A DNA stretch of 64,000 bases from Betaproteobacteria bacterium Ga0077526 (GCA_001464765.1 LNDV01000038.1:62001-126000), one strand, 5' to 3'. Numbered from the stretch's first letter, positions 23,549 to 35,055 are shown. Translations and numbers: made by a program. The notes: generated by a model from the letters alone, not told the origin.

Positions 23549-23949
23549 TGCGGGCCCTTGAACTGCGGGTCGACATCGATCTGGTAGCCGATGGCGAGAC
23601 GGTTGGTCTGGTTGGCGAGCGCGACGACGCCGATCAGCTCGCCCAGGATTTCGTCGTCCATGCCCTTCTTGCGGGCGGCGGCCGTATGGGAGTGGATGCA
23701 GTACTCGCAGTTGTTGGTCATGCTCACGGCCAGGTAGATGAGCTCCTTGGTCAGCGGATCGAGGCGGCCGCCGGGCCCCATCACCTCCTTCACCTGGGAC
23801 CAGACCCGGGCGAGCGTCGGCGGATGCACGGCCAGCGCCTTCCAGATGTTGTTGATCCAGTCCACCTTGCGGGTGGCCATGATGTCATCGAACACGGCCC
23901 GGACCTCGGGCCCCGCTTCTGCGTATTCCACCAGTTTGGCCAATGCCAT
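23545..23949 (-). CDS. AhpD/carboxymuconolactone decarboxylase-family protein
   Basis: 134 aa with the AhpD-like active-site motif CEYCIHSH (CxxC plus His), typical of alkylhydroperoxidase-type thiol peroxidases in the CMD family. It is upstream of, and overlaps, the nitroreductase gene. A thiol-dependent peroxide or electrophile defence role is probable; a true carboxymuconolactone decarboxylase is unlikely given the CxxC. Confidence 0.85.
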   Translation of the reverse strand: MALAKLVEYAEAGPEVRAVFDDIMATRKVDWINNIWKALAVHPPTLARVWSQVKEVMGPGGRLDPLTKELIYLAVSMTNNCEYCIHSHTAAARKKGMDDEILGELIGVVALANQTNRLAIGYQIDVDPQFKGPQ

Positions 23950-24037
23950 GCTGCGTCTCCGTCGGTTTCCGGGGGTCGTGGACAGCCGCGGCGCCCCCCC
24001 GCCATAATCGCGCCTCCCCTTCCGGCGCCCCGTCTAC

Positions 24038-24688
24038 ATGAAACTGCTGTTCGATCTTATCCCGGTCATCGTGTTTTTTCTGGCCTACTTCGTGGCCGGG
24101 AAGTCGCCGGAAAGCGCCACCGCCATGGCCAGCCAGATGCTGGACACCCTCGGCCTGGGCACCGACCTGCCCCCCTCCCAGGCGCCGATCCTGCTCGCCA
24201 CGGCATTGGCCATCGTCGCCACGATCGGGCAGGTGGCGTGGCTGCTGGCCCGGGGCCGGAAAGTGGACAAGATGCTGTGGATCAGTCTCGCCATCATCGT
24301 CGTGATGGGCGGGGCCACGCTGATCTTCCGGGACCCGAACTTCATCAAGTGGAAGCCCACGGTCCTCTACTGGGCCTTCGCCGCCGCGCTGCTCGGTGCC
24401 CGGTTCTTCTTCGGCCGAAACCTCATCAAGGCCGCGACCCAGGGGCAACTGGACCTCCCGGAGCCGATCTGGGACCGGCTGAACCTGAGCTGGGCCGCCT
24501 TCTTCGCCTTCATGGGCGTTCTCAATCTGTACGTGGCCTTCAACTACGCCGAGGAGACCTGGGTCCAGTTCAAGCTGGTGGGTGGCATGGGACTCATGAT
24601 CGTGTTCGCCATCGCCCAGGGGGCCTACGTGTCCCGGCACGTGCGCGATCCGGAGGACAAGGCGGACAAGCTGGAGGACAAGGCGTGA
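24038..24688 (+). CDS. yciB: Inner-membrane septation protein YciB
   Basis: 216 aa with five or six membrane segments, including LLFDLIPVIVFFLAYFVAG at the start and the conserved PNFIKWKPTVLYWAFAAALL region. YciB (also IspZ/septation protein A) is an inner-membrane protein linked to envelope synthesis and division. Length is somewhat above the E. coli protein because of a C-terminal charged tail. It overlaps bolA by 4 nt and begins the plus-strand block yciB-bolA-parvulin seen in many betaproteobacteria. Confidence 0.92.
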   Translation: MKLLFDLIPVIVFFLAYFVAGKSPESATAMASQMLDTLGLGTDLPPSQAPILLATALAIVATIGQVAWLLARGRKVDKMLWISLAIIVVMGGATLIFRDPNFIKWKPTVLYWAFAAALLGARFFFGRNLIKAATQGQLDLPEPIWDRLNLSWAAFFAFMGVLNLYVAFNYAEETWVQFKLVGGMGLMIVFAIAQGAYVSRHVRDPEDKADKLEDKA

Positions 24689-24972
24689 GCCTCGCCCTCG
24701 CCGACGAGATCCGCGGCCGGCTGGCGTTTCTCGAGGCCGAGAGCCTGGAAGTCTTCGACGACAGCGCCGACCACGCCGGGCACGCCGGCGCGAAAGAGTC
24801 CGGCGGCGGGCACTTTCAGGCCGTGATCGTGTCCACTGCATTCGAGGGCAAGTCACGGGTTGCCCGGCATCGCCTGGTGTATGATGCCGTCCGCGATTTG
24901 ATGCCGCAGCGTATTCATGCGCTTGCGATCATTGCCCAGACGCCGCGCGAAGCGGCTCAATCCACCGAATAG
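24685..24972 (+). CDS. bolA: BolA-family protein
   Basis: 95 aa. The GTG start at 24685 overlaps the yciB stop (GTGA). It carries the BolA fold signature: SLEVFDDSADHAGHAGA, GGHFQAVIVSTAFEGKSRVARHRLVYDAV and HALAIIAQTP, including the conserved histidines used with glutaredoxins for [2Fe-2S] binding. BolA proteins act in iron-sulphur trafficking and envelope stress. Position between yciB and a parvulin is conserved in related genomes. Confidence 0.92.
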   Translation: MSLALADEIRGRLAFLEAESLEVFDDSADHAGHAGAKESGGGHFQAVIVSTAFEGKSRVARHRLVYDAVRDLMPQRIHALAIIAQTPREAAQSTE

Positions 24973-25050
24973 TCCGGCTCGATGCCGGGGCCCGTCCCCG
25001 CGCGAGTGGTCGTCGGTTTCGTCGAACTACACATCGGGAAGGAACCTTTC

Positions 25051-25860
25051 ATGTCATTGCTCAAGTCGTCCGCCCTCGCGGGCGTCGGTCTCTGCGGCCT
25101 CCTCGCCTTCGGCATCGCCGTGGCCGAGGAAACCAACAAACCCGTGGCGGTCGTCAATGGCGTCGCGATTCCCCAGTCCCGCCTCGAGTTCGTGCTGAAG
25201 ATGCAGGCGCAGCAGGGCCAGAAGGAAACCCCCGAGATGCGCGCCCAGGTGCGTGACGTTCTCGTTACGCGCGAGATCATCGCCCAGGAAGCCGCCAAGC
25301 AGGGCCTCGACAAGTCCGAGGAGTACCAGGCGCAGATGGACCTCGCCCGCCAGCAGGTTCTGGTGAACGCCTACCTCGAGGACTACCTCAAGAAGAACGA
25401 TCCCACCGAAGAACAGCTGAAGGCCGAGTACGAGCGTGTGAAGGCCGAGCAGTTCGACCCGAAGGCCAAGGAGTTCAAGGCCCGTCACATCCTCGTCAAG
25501 ACCGAAAAGGAAGCGACTGCGATCCTCGCCCAGCTCAAGAAGGGCGCGAAGTTCGACGAAATCGCCAAGAAGAAGTCCACGGACACCGGCAGCAACAAGA
25601 AGGGTGGCGAGCTGGAATGGACCGACGGCAACAACATGGTGAAGCCGTTCGCCGAAGCGATGCGCGCCCTCGCCAAGGGCCAGACGAGCGAGAAGCCCGT
25701 GCAGAGCCAGTACGGCTTCCACATCATCCGCGTGGACGACGTCCGCTCGCCGCAGTTCCCCGCCTACGAGGAAGTGAAGGACCAGGTCGCCAAGCAGTAC
25801 ATCGGCAAGCAGCGTGACGCGCTTGTGGAAGGTCTGCGCAAGGCCGCGACGGTCGAGTAA
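25051..25860 (+). CDS. Periplasmic parvulin-type peptidyl-prolyl isomerase
   Basis: 269 aa: signal peptide (about 1-25), helical SurA-like N-terminal part, and a parvulin domain at about 145-240 (FKARHILVKTEKEATAILAQ, GGELEWTDGNNMVKPF, VQSQYGFHIIRVDD). ATG at 25051 is preceded by GGGAAGGAA. It folds exported proteins. Lysine-rich, in contrast to the arginine-rich parvulin at 9015-10052. A strong terminator follows. Confidence 0.92.
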   Translation: MSLLKSSALAGVGLCGLLAFGIAVAEETNKPVAVVNGVAIPQSRLEFVLKMQAQQGQKETPEMRAQVRDVLVTREIIAQEAAKQGLDKSEEYQAQMDLARQQVLVNAYLEDYLKKNDPTEEQLKAEYERVKAEQFDPKAKEFKARHILVKTEKEATAILAQLKKGAKFDEIAKKKSTDTGSNKKGGELEWTDGNNMVKPFAEAMRALAKGQTSEKPVQSQYGFHIIRVDDVRSPQFPAYEEVKDQVAKQYIGKQRDALVEGLRKAATVE

Positions 25861-25886
25861 CGCGACACCGCATCGCATGTGAAGTG

Positions 25887-25914
25887 AAAACGCCCGGCAT
25901 CGCCGGGCGTTTTT
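25887..25914. terminator. Bidirectional rho-independent terminator
   Basis: Stem CGCCCGGC / GCCGGGCG with ATC loop, preceded by AAAA and followed by TTTTT. It lies between the parvulin gene and the convergent purL gene and suits both. Confidence 0.92.
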
Positions 25915-25954
25915 CTTTGCGCAGACTGCGACGCCGTCAGGCCGACCGCCTCTT

Positions 25955-28900
25955 CTACCGCACCGCCTTGTACGCGTTGCGGAACATCTGCATCCACGGC
26001 GAATCCTCGCCCCAGGTTCTCGGGTGCCAGGACATCTGCACCGCGCGGAACACCCGTTCCGGGTGCGGCATGAGGATGCTGAAGCGACCGTCCGGTGTGG
26101 TGAAACCGGTCAGGCCATCGGGCGAGCCGTTCGGGTTGGCCGGATAGCGGCTCGCGACAGCGCCGCGATTGTCGATGTAGCGCAACGTGGCCAGCTTGCG
26201 GGCCGCGCGCTGCGCTGCCGCCGAGGCGAACTCCGCACGACCTTCGCCGTGCGACACCACCACCGGCAGCCGCGACCCCGCCATGCCGCGGAAGAACAGC
26301 GAAGGGCTTTCCAGCAGTTCGACCATCACGACGCGCGCCTCGAACTGCTCGGAGGCGTTGCGCACGAAATGCGGCCAGCCTTCGGCACCAGGGATGAGTT
26401 CGTGCAGGTTGCTCATCATCTGGCAACCGTTGCAGACGCCGAGCGCGAAGGTGTCGGCGCGCTGGAAGAACGCCCCGAACTGCTCGCGGGCCCGCGAATG
26501 GAAGAGGATCGACTTGGCCCAGCCCTCCCCCGCCCCCAGCACATCGCCATAGGAAAACCCGCCGCACGCCGCCACGCCCTGGAAGCCCGCCAGGGCGATG
26601 CGCCCCTCGAGGATGTCGCTCATGTGGACGTCCACGGCTTCGAAACCGGCGCGGTCGAATGCCGCGGCCATCTCGATCTGGCCGTTGACACCCTGCTCCC
26701 GCAGGATTGCCACACGCGGACGGGTACCGATGATCGCCGGCACGCGCGGCAGATCCGGCTCGAACGTGAGATGGGCTTGCAGTCCGGGATCGGCGGCATC
26801 GGCCAGGGCCTGGAGCTCCTCGTCGACACACGCGGGGTTGTCCCGCAGGCGAGCGACACGGTGGCTCGTATCGGACCACGTCTGCAGAAGTTCGACCCCC
26901 GACACGGCCAGCACTTCGCGACCATCGCACACGACGCGAAGGTGCCCGTCACGGGCGATCTCGCCGAGGTCATGGACGTGGCTCCGCAGACCGTGTTCGG
27001 CGAACCGGGCCTTGACCGCGGCAACATCGCTGGCGCGCACCTGGAGCACCGCACCGAGTTCTTCCGCGAACAGCGCGGCGATCACGCCACCGCGACGGGC
27101 GGCCCCCGTGACATCCACCTTCACACCCACGTGCGTGGCGAACATCATCTCGGCCAGCGTGACGGCGAGGCCGCCGTCGGAACGGTCGTGGTACGCGAGC
27201 AGGCGTCCCTGTTGCAGCAGCGCCTGCACGGCTTCGAAGAAACCGCGCAGCAATGCGGGGTCGTCGACGTCCGGGACACGATCGCCGAGGGCATCGTGTG
27301 CCTGCGCGAGCGCCGAGCCGCCAAGACGATTCTTGCCCTTGCCCAGATCGACCAGCAGCAGTCGCGTATCGCCCGCGTCGAGCCGGAGTTCGGGCGTGAG
27401 CGTGTCGCGAACATCCTCGACGCGCGCGAAGGCGGACACGATGAGCGACAGCGGCGCGCTCACCTGCTTGGTCTTGCCGCCGTCCTGCCAGGTGGTGCGC
27501 ATCGACAGGCTGTCCTTGCCGACGGGAATCGACACGCCGAGCGCGGGGCACAGTTCCATCCCCACGGCCCGCACGGTGTCGAACAGTGCGGCGTCTTCGC
27601 CCGGCTGCCCGGCCGCGGCCATCCAGTTGGCGGACAGCTTCACGCGTGCGATATCGCCGATGTGCGCGGCGGCGACGTTCGTCAGGGCCTCACCCACCGC
27701 CATGCGACCGGAAGCGGGCGGGTCGATCACGGCCAGCGGCGTACGCTCGCCCATGGCCATGGCCTCCCCCAGGTAGGTGTCGAAACCCATCGCCGTGACC
27801 GCGACATCGGCGACCGGCACCTGCCAGCGACCGACCATCTGATCCCTCGCGGTCATCCCGCCGACGGAGCGATCGCCGATGGTGACAAGGAAATTCTTGC
27901 TGGCGACCGCGGGGAACCGAAGCACGCTGAGCAGCGCCGGCAGAGGGTCCAGCGAACTCGGGTCGAAGTCGGTGCCGCGGCGACGAATGCGCTTCACGTC
28001 GCGCTGCATGCGCGGCGGCTTGCCGAGCAGCACGCCTAGGTCCATGTCGACCGGCCGGTTGGCGAACACCGGATCTTCGACGATCAGCCGCTCTTCGGAT
28101 GTCGCTTCGCCGAGGACCGCATACGGGCAACGTTCGCGGGCGCAGATGGCCTCGAATTCGGCGAGGCGGCTGCGATCGACCGCGAGCACGTAGCGCTCCT
28201 GGGCCTCGTTGCACCAGACCTGCATCGGGGACATGCCGGGTTCTTCCGACTGGATCTTGCGCAGGTCGAATCGCGCGCCGCGTCCGGCCCCATGTACGAG
28301 TTCCGGCAGGGCATTGGACAGACCGCCCGCGCCCACATCGTGGACCGAAAGAATCGGATTGGCCTCGCCCATCGCCCAGCAGCGGTCGATGACTTCCTGC
28401 GCGCGCCGCTGGATCTCCGGGTTGCCGCGCTGCACGGAGTCGAAGTCGAGGGCTTCGGTGTTGGTGCCTGTCGCCATGCTCGACGCCGCACCGCCGCCCA
28501 GCCCGATGAGCATGCCGGGACCGCCGAGCTGCACGAGGGCCGTCCCGGCGGGGAAGTTCTCCTTCATCACCTGATCGGCACGGATAGCACCCACGCCGCC
28601 CGCGATCATGATGGGCTTGTGGTAGCCGTACATGCGCTCGCCGACGCGCTGTTCGTACGTGCGGAAGTACCCGGCGAGATTCGGACGGCCGAACTCATTG
28701 TTGAACGCGGCACCGCCGATGGGGCCTTCGATCATGATGTCCAGCGCGGAGGCGATCCGCCCCGGCTTGCCGTCGTGCCCGGCTTCCCAGGGCTGCGGCG
28801 AATCGGGCAGACGCAGGTGCGAGGTCGTGAATCCCGTGAGGCCCGCCTTGGGCCGCGCGCCGCGCCCCGTGGCACCTTCATCGCGGATCTCGCCGCCCGC

Positions 28901-29836
28901 GCCAGTGGCCGCGCCGGGGAACGGCGCAATGGCCGTCGGATGGTTGTGCGTCTCCACCTTCATCAGGATGTGGGTGGTCTCGTCGTAGCGGCGGTACGTG
29001 CCGTCCGGGGCCGGACGGAACCGGGGCGCCGCGGCGCCTTCCATCACCGCGGCGTTGTCGGAGTACGCGACCACCGTGTGTTCGGGATGCGTGCGGTGCG
29101 TGTGGCGAATCATGTCGAACAGCGACGAGGTCTGCACCTCGCCGTCGATGATCCAGGACGCGTTGAAGATCTTGTGCCGGCAGTGCTCCGAGTTCGCCTG
29201 CGCGAACATCATCAGCTCGACATCCGTGGGATCCCGCCCTTCGGCGCGATAGGCCTCGAGCAGGTAGTCGATCTCGTCGGGCGACAGCGCCAGCCCGAGT
29301 TCGCCGTCGGCGGCGACTAGCGCGTCGCGCCCGCCTGTCAGCACGGGCACCGTGTCGAGCGGTACCGGCGCGACGTGATGGAAGAGCCGCTCGGCGTCGT
29401 CGACGCGATCGAGAACGGTCTCCGTCATGCGGTCATGCAGTTTCGCAGCGACCTTCTGACCATCTTCTACCCCCTGCCCTGCGCCGGCCACGCGATACAC
29501 CACGCCACGCTCGATGCGGCGGACTGCGGTGAGACCGCAGTTCCGTGCGATGTCCGTCGCCTTGGACGACCACGGCGAGATCGTTCCCAACCGCGGCACC
29601 ACGAAGAAGAGTCGCCCCGTGGCGCGGCCGGCCTTGGTACGCGGCCCGTAAGTGAGGATGCGTTCCAACCGGGCGCGCTCCTCGGCTTCGAGCGGGCGGT
29701 CGAGTTCGACCACGTGCTGGAAGTGCGCCTCGACCCCCGTGATGCGGGCGTCGGCGGAGCGGAGTGCGGCGAGGAGTTTCTGGAGACGGAATTCGGACAG
29801 GGCGTTGCGCCCGGGCAACTGCAGGATATGCGGCAT
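25955..29836 (-). CDS. purL: Phosphoribosylformylglycinamidine synthase
   Basis: 1293 aa, the size of the large proteobacterial PurL. It converts FGAR, glutamine and ATP to FGAM in purine synthesis. Visible: N-terminal domain, the ATP/substrate region with AQANSEHCRHKIFNASW and MKVETHNHPTAIAPFPGAATGAGGE, and a C-terminal glutaminase with GVNGQIEMAAAFDRAGFE, the nucleophile in LGVCNGCQM and the catalytic HGEGRAEF. ATG at 29836 gives MPHILQLPGRNALS, which matches the family start better than an in-frame TTG at 29860. Stand-alone gene between two plus-strand genes. Confidence 0.97.
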   Translation of the reverse strand: MPHILQLPGRNALSEFRLQKLLAALRSADARITGVEAHFQHVVELDRPLEAEERARLERILTYGPRTKAGRATGRLFFVVPRLGTISPWSSKATDIARNCGLTAVRRIERGVVYRVAGAGQGVEDGQKVAAKLHDRMTETVLDRVDDAERLFHHVAPVPLDTVPVLTGGRDALVAADGELGLALSPDEIDYLLEAYRAEGRDPTDVELMMFAQANSEHCRHKIFNASWIIDGEVQTSSLFDMIRHTHRTHPEHTVVAYSDNAAVMEGAAAPRFRPAPDGTYRRYDETTHILMKVETHNHPTAIAPFPGAATGAGGEIRDEGATGRGARPKAGLTGFTTSHLRLPDSPQPWEAGHDGKPGRIASALDIMIEGPIGGAAFNNEFGRPNLAGYFRTYEQRVGERMYGYHKPIMIAGGVGAIRADQVMKENFPAGTALVQLGGPGMLIGLGGGAASSMATGTNTEALDFDSVQRGNPEIQRRAQEVIDRCWAMGEANPILSVHDVGAGGLSNALPELVHGAGRGARFDLRKIQSEEPGMSPMQVWCNEAQERYVLAVDRSRLAEFEAICARERCPYAVLGEATSEERLIVEDPVFANRPVDMDLGVLLGKPPRMQRDVKRIRRRGTDFDPSSLDPLPALLSVLRFPAVASKNFLVTIGDRSVGGMTARDQMVGRWQVPVADVAVTAMGFDTYLGEAMAMGERTPLAVIDPPASGRMAVGEALTNVAAAHIGDIARVKLSANWMAAAGQPGEDAALFDTVRAVGMELCPALGVSIPVGKDSLSMRTTWQDGGKTKQVSAPLSLIVSAFARVEDVRDTLTPELRLDAGDTRLLLVDLGKGKNRLGGSALAQAHDALGDRVPDVDDPALLRGFFEAVQALLQQGRLLAYHDRSDGGLAVTLAEMMFATHVGVKVDVTGAARRGGVIAALFAEELGAVLQVRASDVAAVKARFAEHGLRSHVHDLGEIARDGHLRVVCDGREVLAVSGVELLQTWSDTSHRVARLRDNPACVDEELQALADAADPGLQAHLTFEPDLPRVPAIIGTRPRVAILREQGVNGQIEMAAAFDRAGFEAVDVHMSDILEGRIALAGFQGVAACGGFSYGDVLGAGEGWAKSILFHSRAREQFGAFFQRADTFALGVCNGCQMMSNLHELIPGAEGWPHFVRNASEQFEARVVMVELLESPSLFFRGMAGSRLPVVVSHGEGRAEFASAAAQRAARKLATLRYIDNRGAVASRYPANPNGSPDGLTGFTTPDGRFSILMPHPERVFRAVQMSWHPRTWGEDSPWMQMFRNAYKAVR

Positions 29837-30045
29837 GGATGCGCGAGAGATCCTTGGCAAGACTCCCAGCGCCGGCGCGCTCGATCGCTGCCGTCACTGT
29901 GAGGAGTTTTGTTAAAGCCGGATTATAGCCGCGCGAGTCCCGGCGAAGGTCCTGTCGGATTGCGCCGTCGCTTCATTCGACCAGGGCTTGCCGGCTTGCC
30001 GCTTCCGAGCGATTACACTTCCCTGCTCCTCCCAGGCTCCGCTTC

Positions 30046-31539
30046 ATGACTCCCGCGCTCTCGCCGATCTACCGCTCCGAGGACATCCGCCGCATCGAGG
30101 CCGCCGCGTTCGCGCTATCGCCGCCCGCCCCGCTCATGGAGCGCGCCGGGCTCGCCGCGGCCGAACTCATTCGCGCCCAGCTCGGCTCCCGCGACCGCGT
30201 CCTGGTCCTCGCGGGCCCGGGCAACAACGGCGGCGACGCCTTCGTGGCGGCACGTCATCTGAGACAGTGGTGGGTCGACACGACCGTCGTCTTCACCGGC
30301 ACGGCGGGGTCGCTGCCGGCCGATGCGAAAACCGCCTGCGAGGCGTGGCGCGCGGCAGGTGGCACGGTGCAGGCGCAGTGGCCGGACGGATTCGCACCCG
30401 ACGTCGTCGTCGACGGCCTGTTCGGCATCGGTCTGCGGCGGCCGCTCGATGGGCGGCATGCCGATCTCGTGGCGCGCACCGCAGGAAGTCGAGCCACGGT
30501 CATCGCACTCGATGTGCCCAGCGGACTGCAGGCCGACACCGGACAAGCGCTCGGCACGGCCGTCCGGGCGGACCACACCATCACGTTCATCGCGCTCAAG
30601 CCGGGCCTGCTTACGCTCGACGGCCCCGACCACACGGGCGTCCTCCACGTGGCGGCGCTGGGGCTCGACGCCGCGGCGACCTTGGAGCCGCAGGGATTCG
30701 TCATCGACGGGCTTAGTGTCCGAATCGCCTTGCCGAACCGCCGCCGCAACACGCACAAGGGAGATTACGGCGATGTCGCCATCGTCGGCGGCGCGGCCGG
30801 CATGGCCGGTGCGGCGTGGCTGGCGGGTCGGGCGGCACTGCTGCTCGGGGCCGGCCGGGTGTACGTCGGGCTCGCCGACGCGCAGGCGCCGACGCTGGAC
30901 CCTCTGCATCCGGAACTGATGATGCGGTCCGCCGCGGACGTCGTGAACCTGCCCCGCACCCGAGTGCTGGTGGTGGGGCCGGGTCTGGGCCAGTCGGACC
31001 CCGCGGCGGCGCTGCTGGACGCCGCCATCGCCCGCGATGTCCCGCTAGTACTCGACGCAGACGCCCTCAATCTCGTCGCCCTGGATGCCGACCGCGCACG
31101 GCGGGTGCGGGAACGCACCGCGGGGACCATCGCGACCCCGCATCCCGCGGAGGCTGCGCGCCTGCTGGCGACGGACACCACAGCCGTCCAGGCGGACCGC
31201 GTCGCCTCGTCCCTGCAACTCGCGGAAAAGCTGAACGCCTGGACCGTGCTCAAGGGAGCCGGCAGCGTATGCGCCGGGCCGGATGGCACGTGGTTCGTAA
31301 ACACCACCGGCAATCCGGGCATGGCGGCGGCGGGCATGGGCGATGTGCTGTCCGGGATGATCGGCGCGCTGGCAGCCCAGGGCGCATCGATTCAGGAGGC
31401 CCTTCTTGCCGCGGTCCATCTGCACGGTCTTGCGGGGGATGCCGTGGCGGCGAACCACGGAGGCCTGATCGGGGTGACGGCCGGGGAAGTCGCGACGGCG
31501 GCCCGTCTCGTGGCCAACAAGATGGTCTACGGCGCTTAG
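30046..31539 (+). CDS. nnrD: Bifunctional NAD(P)H-hydrate epimerase / ADP-dependent dehydratase
   Basis: 497 aa. The N-terminal half (about 1-215) is the YjeF epimerase domain with LVLAGPGNNGGDAFVAARHL; the C-terminal half is the ribokinase-like dehydratase with HKGDYGDVAIVGGAAGMAGAA, LKGAGSVCAGPDG and NTTGNPGMAAAGMGDVLSG. It repairs hydrated NADH and NADPH. Transcribed away from purL. Confidence 0.95.
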   Translation: MTPALSPIYRSEDIRRIEAAAFALSPPAPLMERAGLAAAELIRAQLGSRDRVLVLAGPGNNGGDAFVAARHLRQWWVDTTVVFTGTAGSLPADAKTACEAWRAAGGTVQAQWPDGFAPDVVVDGLFGIGLRRPLDGRHADLVARTAGSRATVIALDVPSGLQADTGQALGTAVRADHTITFIALKPGLLTLDGPDHTGVLHVAALGLDAAATLEPQGFVIDGLSVRIALPNRRRNTHKGDYGDVAIVGGAAGMAGAAWLAGRAALLLGAGRVYVGLADAQAPTLDPLHPELMMRSAADVVNLPRTRVLVVGPGLGQSDPAAALLDAAIARDVPLVLDADALNLVALDADRARRVRERTAGTIATPHPAEAARLLATDTTAVQADRVASSLQLAEKLNAWTVLKGAGSVCAGPDGTWFVNTTGNPGMAAAGMGDVLSGMIGALAAQGASIQEALLAAVHLHGLAGDAVAANHGGLIGVTAGEVATAARLVANKMVYGA

Positions 31540-31550
31540 CCCGCCCCGGA

Positions 31551-32450
31551 TCAGTTGAACTCCGGGATCGTCGCGAAACGCTCCTTCAGGAAATCGGCAA
31601 GCGCCCGGACCTTCTCGGGGACGTGGCGCGAGTACGGATACACCGCATTGATTTCGACTGGCGGCGGCGCGTAGTCCGCGAGGATCTGGACGAGCCGGCC
31701 GGCTGCGATATCCCGCTGCGCAATCCAGACCGGCGACGCCGCAATGCCCCTCCCCGCAAGCGCCGCCCGGCGGATGGCAAGGCCGCTGTTGGAGCAGAAG
31801 GACCCCGACACCCGGATGTGCACCTCCTGCTTCTGCCGCATGAAGACCCATTCGTTGCCGGTGGCGAGGTACATGTAGCGGATGCACTCGTGGTGGAGCA
31901 GATCCTCGGGCACCTGGGGGGTCCCGCGGGAGGCGAGGTATTCCGGGGAGGCCACGATGATCCGGCGGCTGAAGCCCAGACGCCGGGCGACCAGCGTGGA
32001 GTCCTGCAGGCGGCCGACCCGGATGGCCACGTCGATCCCCTCCTGAACGAGATCCACATAGCGAGCCGTCTCCACGAGGTTCAATTGCAGGCCCGGGTGC
32101 TGGGCGTGGAATTCGAGCATCAGGTCGTCCAGGCCCATCTCGCCCATGACCGTGGCCATGGTGACCGTGAGCGTCCCGCCGAGCCCGCTGGAGAGCTTAC
32201 CCACACTGCCTTCGAGGGCGGAGACGTCGTTGAGGATCTTTCTGGCCGTCTCGTAGTAGGCCTCCCCGGCTTCAGTCAGCCGCAGACGGCGGGTGGTGCG
32301 CTGCAGCAGCGTAACCCCCAGGGCGGCCTCCAGTGCGGCCAGCTGCTTGCTGACGGTAGGCTGTCCGGCCCCGGTTTCCCGGGCTACGGCCGAGATACTG
32401 CCCGTCTCGACGATCCGGACAAATGCCTGCATCAAGGCGAATCTGTCCAT
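31551..32450 (-). CDS. LysR-family transcriptional regulator
   Basis: 299 aa. N-terminal winged helix (ALMQAFVRIVETGSISAVARETGAGQPTVSKQLAALEAALG), then the LysR co-inducer domain. It is divergent from the small surface-adhesin-E-like gene with 140 nt between, so it may control that gene; no target is certain. It converges on nnrD with an 11-nt gap. It belongs to the CrgA-like branch by general appearance. The inducer is unknown. Confidence 0.93.
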   Translation of the reverse strand: MDRFALMQAFVRIVETGSISAVARETGAGQPTVSKQLAALEAALGVTLLQRTTRRLRLTEAGEAYYETARKILNDVSALEGSVGKLSSGLGGTLTVTMATVMGEMGLDDLMLEFHAQHPGLQLNLVETARYVDLVQEGIDVAIRVGRLQDSTLVARRLGFSRRIIVASPEYLASRGTPQVPEDLLHHECIRYMYLATGNEWVFMRQKQEVHIRVSGSFCSNSGLAIRRAALAGRGIAASPVWIAQRDIAAGRLVQILADYAPPPVEINAVYPYSRHVPEKVRALADFLKERFATIPEFN

Positions 32451-32590
32451 CAGTTCTCCTGATTCATTCCATCAAGGCAGGAATCTTATGCCCTGCAGCC
32501 CCCTTAATGTTGCGCCGCATCATCCGTAGAGTACGGGTCATGGAGGCTGCATCAACAAGCCTCGCAGATAACCGCCAAGGAGTTCCAGAA

Positions 32591-33022
32591 ATGAACAACC
32601 GCAACCTCACGCTCGTCCTGCTTGGCGCCTGGCTCGCCGTGTTGCTGAGCGGCTCCGCCTTTGCCGCCGACTGGCGCACCGTTTCCGAAACCGCCGACGG
32701 CCAGGTGTTCGTCGACCGTTCCAGCCTGTCCACGACCGCCGCCGGCACCGAAGCCAACGTCATCGTCAACTACGCCACCGAGAAGACCCTCGGCGACTGG
32801 TACCCGCACCGCTCCCGCGTGCTGCGCTACGAACTGCTCTGCGCCACCGGCGAAGTCCGCGTGGAAGGCTGGACCTTCGCCTCCGGCGAACTCGGCAGCG
32901 GCAAGGCCGTCTGGACCGAAGCCGTGAGCCGCGTGCCGACCAAGCCGGCCGCCGGCACTGTCGAGAGCGCCGTCCTCGCCGCCGTGTGCGATCCGGCCAA
33001 GGTCTCGCTGCTCACCCGCTAA
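32591..33022 (+). CDS. Small exported protein, surface-adhesin E-like
   Basis: 143 aa with a signal peptide (about 5-24, ending SAFAADW) and a mature domain starting DWRTVSETADGQVFVDRSSLS, resembling the surface-adhesin protein E family (small exported proteins found widely in betaproteobacteria). AAGGAG precedes the ATG. Two Cys in the C-terminal half (LLCATGE and AVCDPAK) may form a disulphide. The exact role is not known. A terminator follows. Confidence 0.7.
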   Translation: MNNRNLTLVLLGAWLAVLLSGSAFAADWRTVSETADGQVFVDRSSLSTTAAGTEANVIVNYATEKTLGDWYPHRSRVLRYELLCATGEVRVEGWTFASGELGSGKAVWTEAVSRVPTKPAAGTVESAVLAAVCDPAKVSLLTR

Positions 33023-33073
33023 CCGTCTCCTCCCCGAATCGGCGCGAAGACTTCCTTCCCTGATTCGTTCATA

Positions 33074-33103
33074 CGCACCGGCTGCTACCGGTGCGTTTTT
33101 TTT
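33074..33103 (+). terminator. Rho-independent terminator
   Basis: Stem CGCACCGG / CCGGTGCG with a 6-nt loop followed by eight Ts, 51 nt after the surface-adhesin-E-like gene. Confidence 0.92.
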
Positions 33104-33122
33104 GCCTGTGAATCCGGCACCG

Positions 33123-33211
33123 CCCCCGGACTCCGCTGCGCTCCTTCCGGGCTACGACCGACGCGAACCGGCCGCGTAGCCCGGACGAGGCGCACCGCGC
33201 CGACTCAGGGG
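33123..33211. repeat. REP-like palindromic repeat, copy 1
   Basis: Two inverted units: CCCCCGGACTCCGC...TTCCGGGCTACG (33123-33156) and GTAGCCCGGACGAGG...CGACTCAGGGG (33176-33211). Related to the copies at 35056-35210, 39032-39129, 40261-40360 and 52159-52196. It lies in the gap before ettA and outside any gene. Confidence 0.75.
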
Positions 33212-33313
33212 ACACGATCACCACCCGCCCGCCGATGCTCCCGGAATGCGGGACGCCCGAGGCACCCGCTCTCAGGTAAGCTTCTTCCTTTCCCAACGCG
33301 ATTGTTCCGCTCC

Positions 33314-34978
<1,665 letters not shown>

Positions 34979-34984
34979 CCCGAC

Positions 34985-35005
34985 GGCCCGGAGCGACTCC
35001 GGGCC
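34985..35005 (+). terminator. GC-rich hairpin after ettA
   Basis: Stem GGCCCGGAG / CTCCGGGCC with CGA loop starting 7 nt after the ettA stop. No T-run follows, so termination is only possible. Confidence 0.4.
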
Positions 35006-35055
35006 TGTCGCGGCATCCATCGCGGGCCCGGGCGACGCGTCGCGGGCTTCACGTT

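Noticed and set aside
23545..23949. True 4-carboxymuconolactone decarboxylase (PcaC) for the pca operon
   Set aside because: It has the CxxC of AhpD-like peroxidases and is 20 kb away next to a nitroreductase.
25054..25878. 274-codon minus-strand open frame over the parvulin gene
   Set aside because: The plus strand encodes a clear parvulin; the reverse frame is Leu/Arg-rich shadow.
26024..28039. 671-codon plus-strand open frame inside purL
   Set aside because: It lies entirely opposite a well-conserved purL and its protein has no known motifs.
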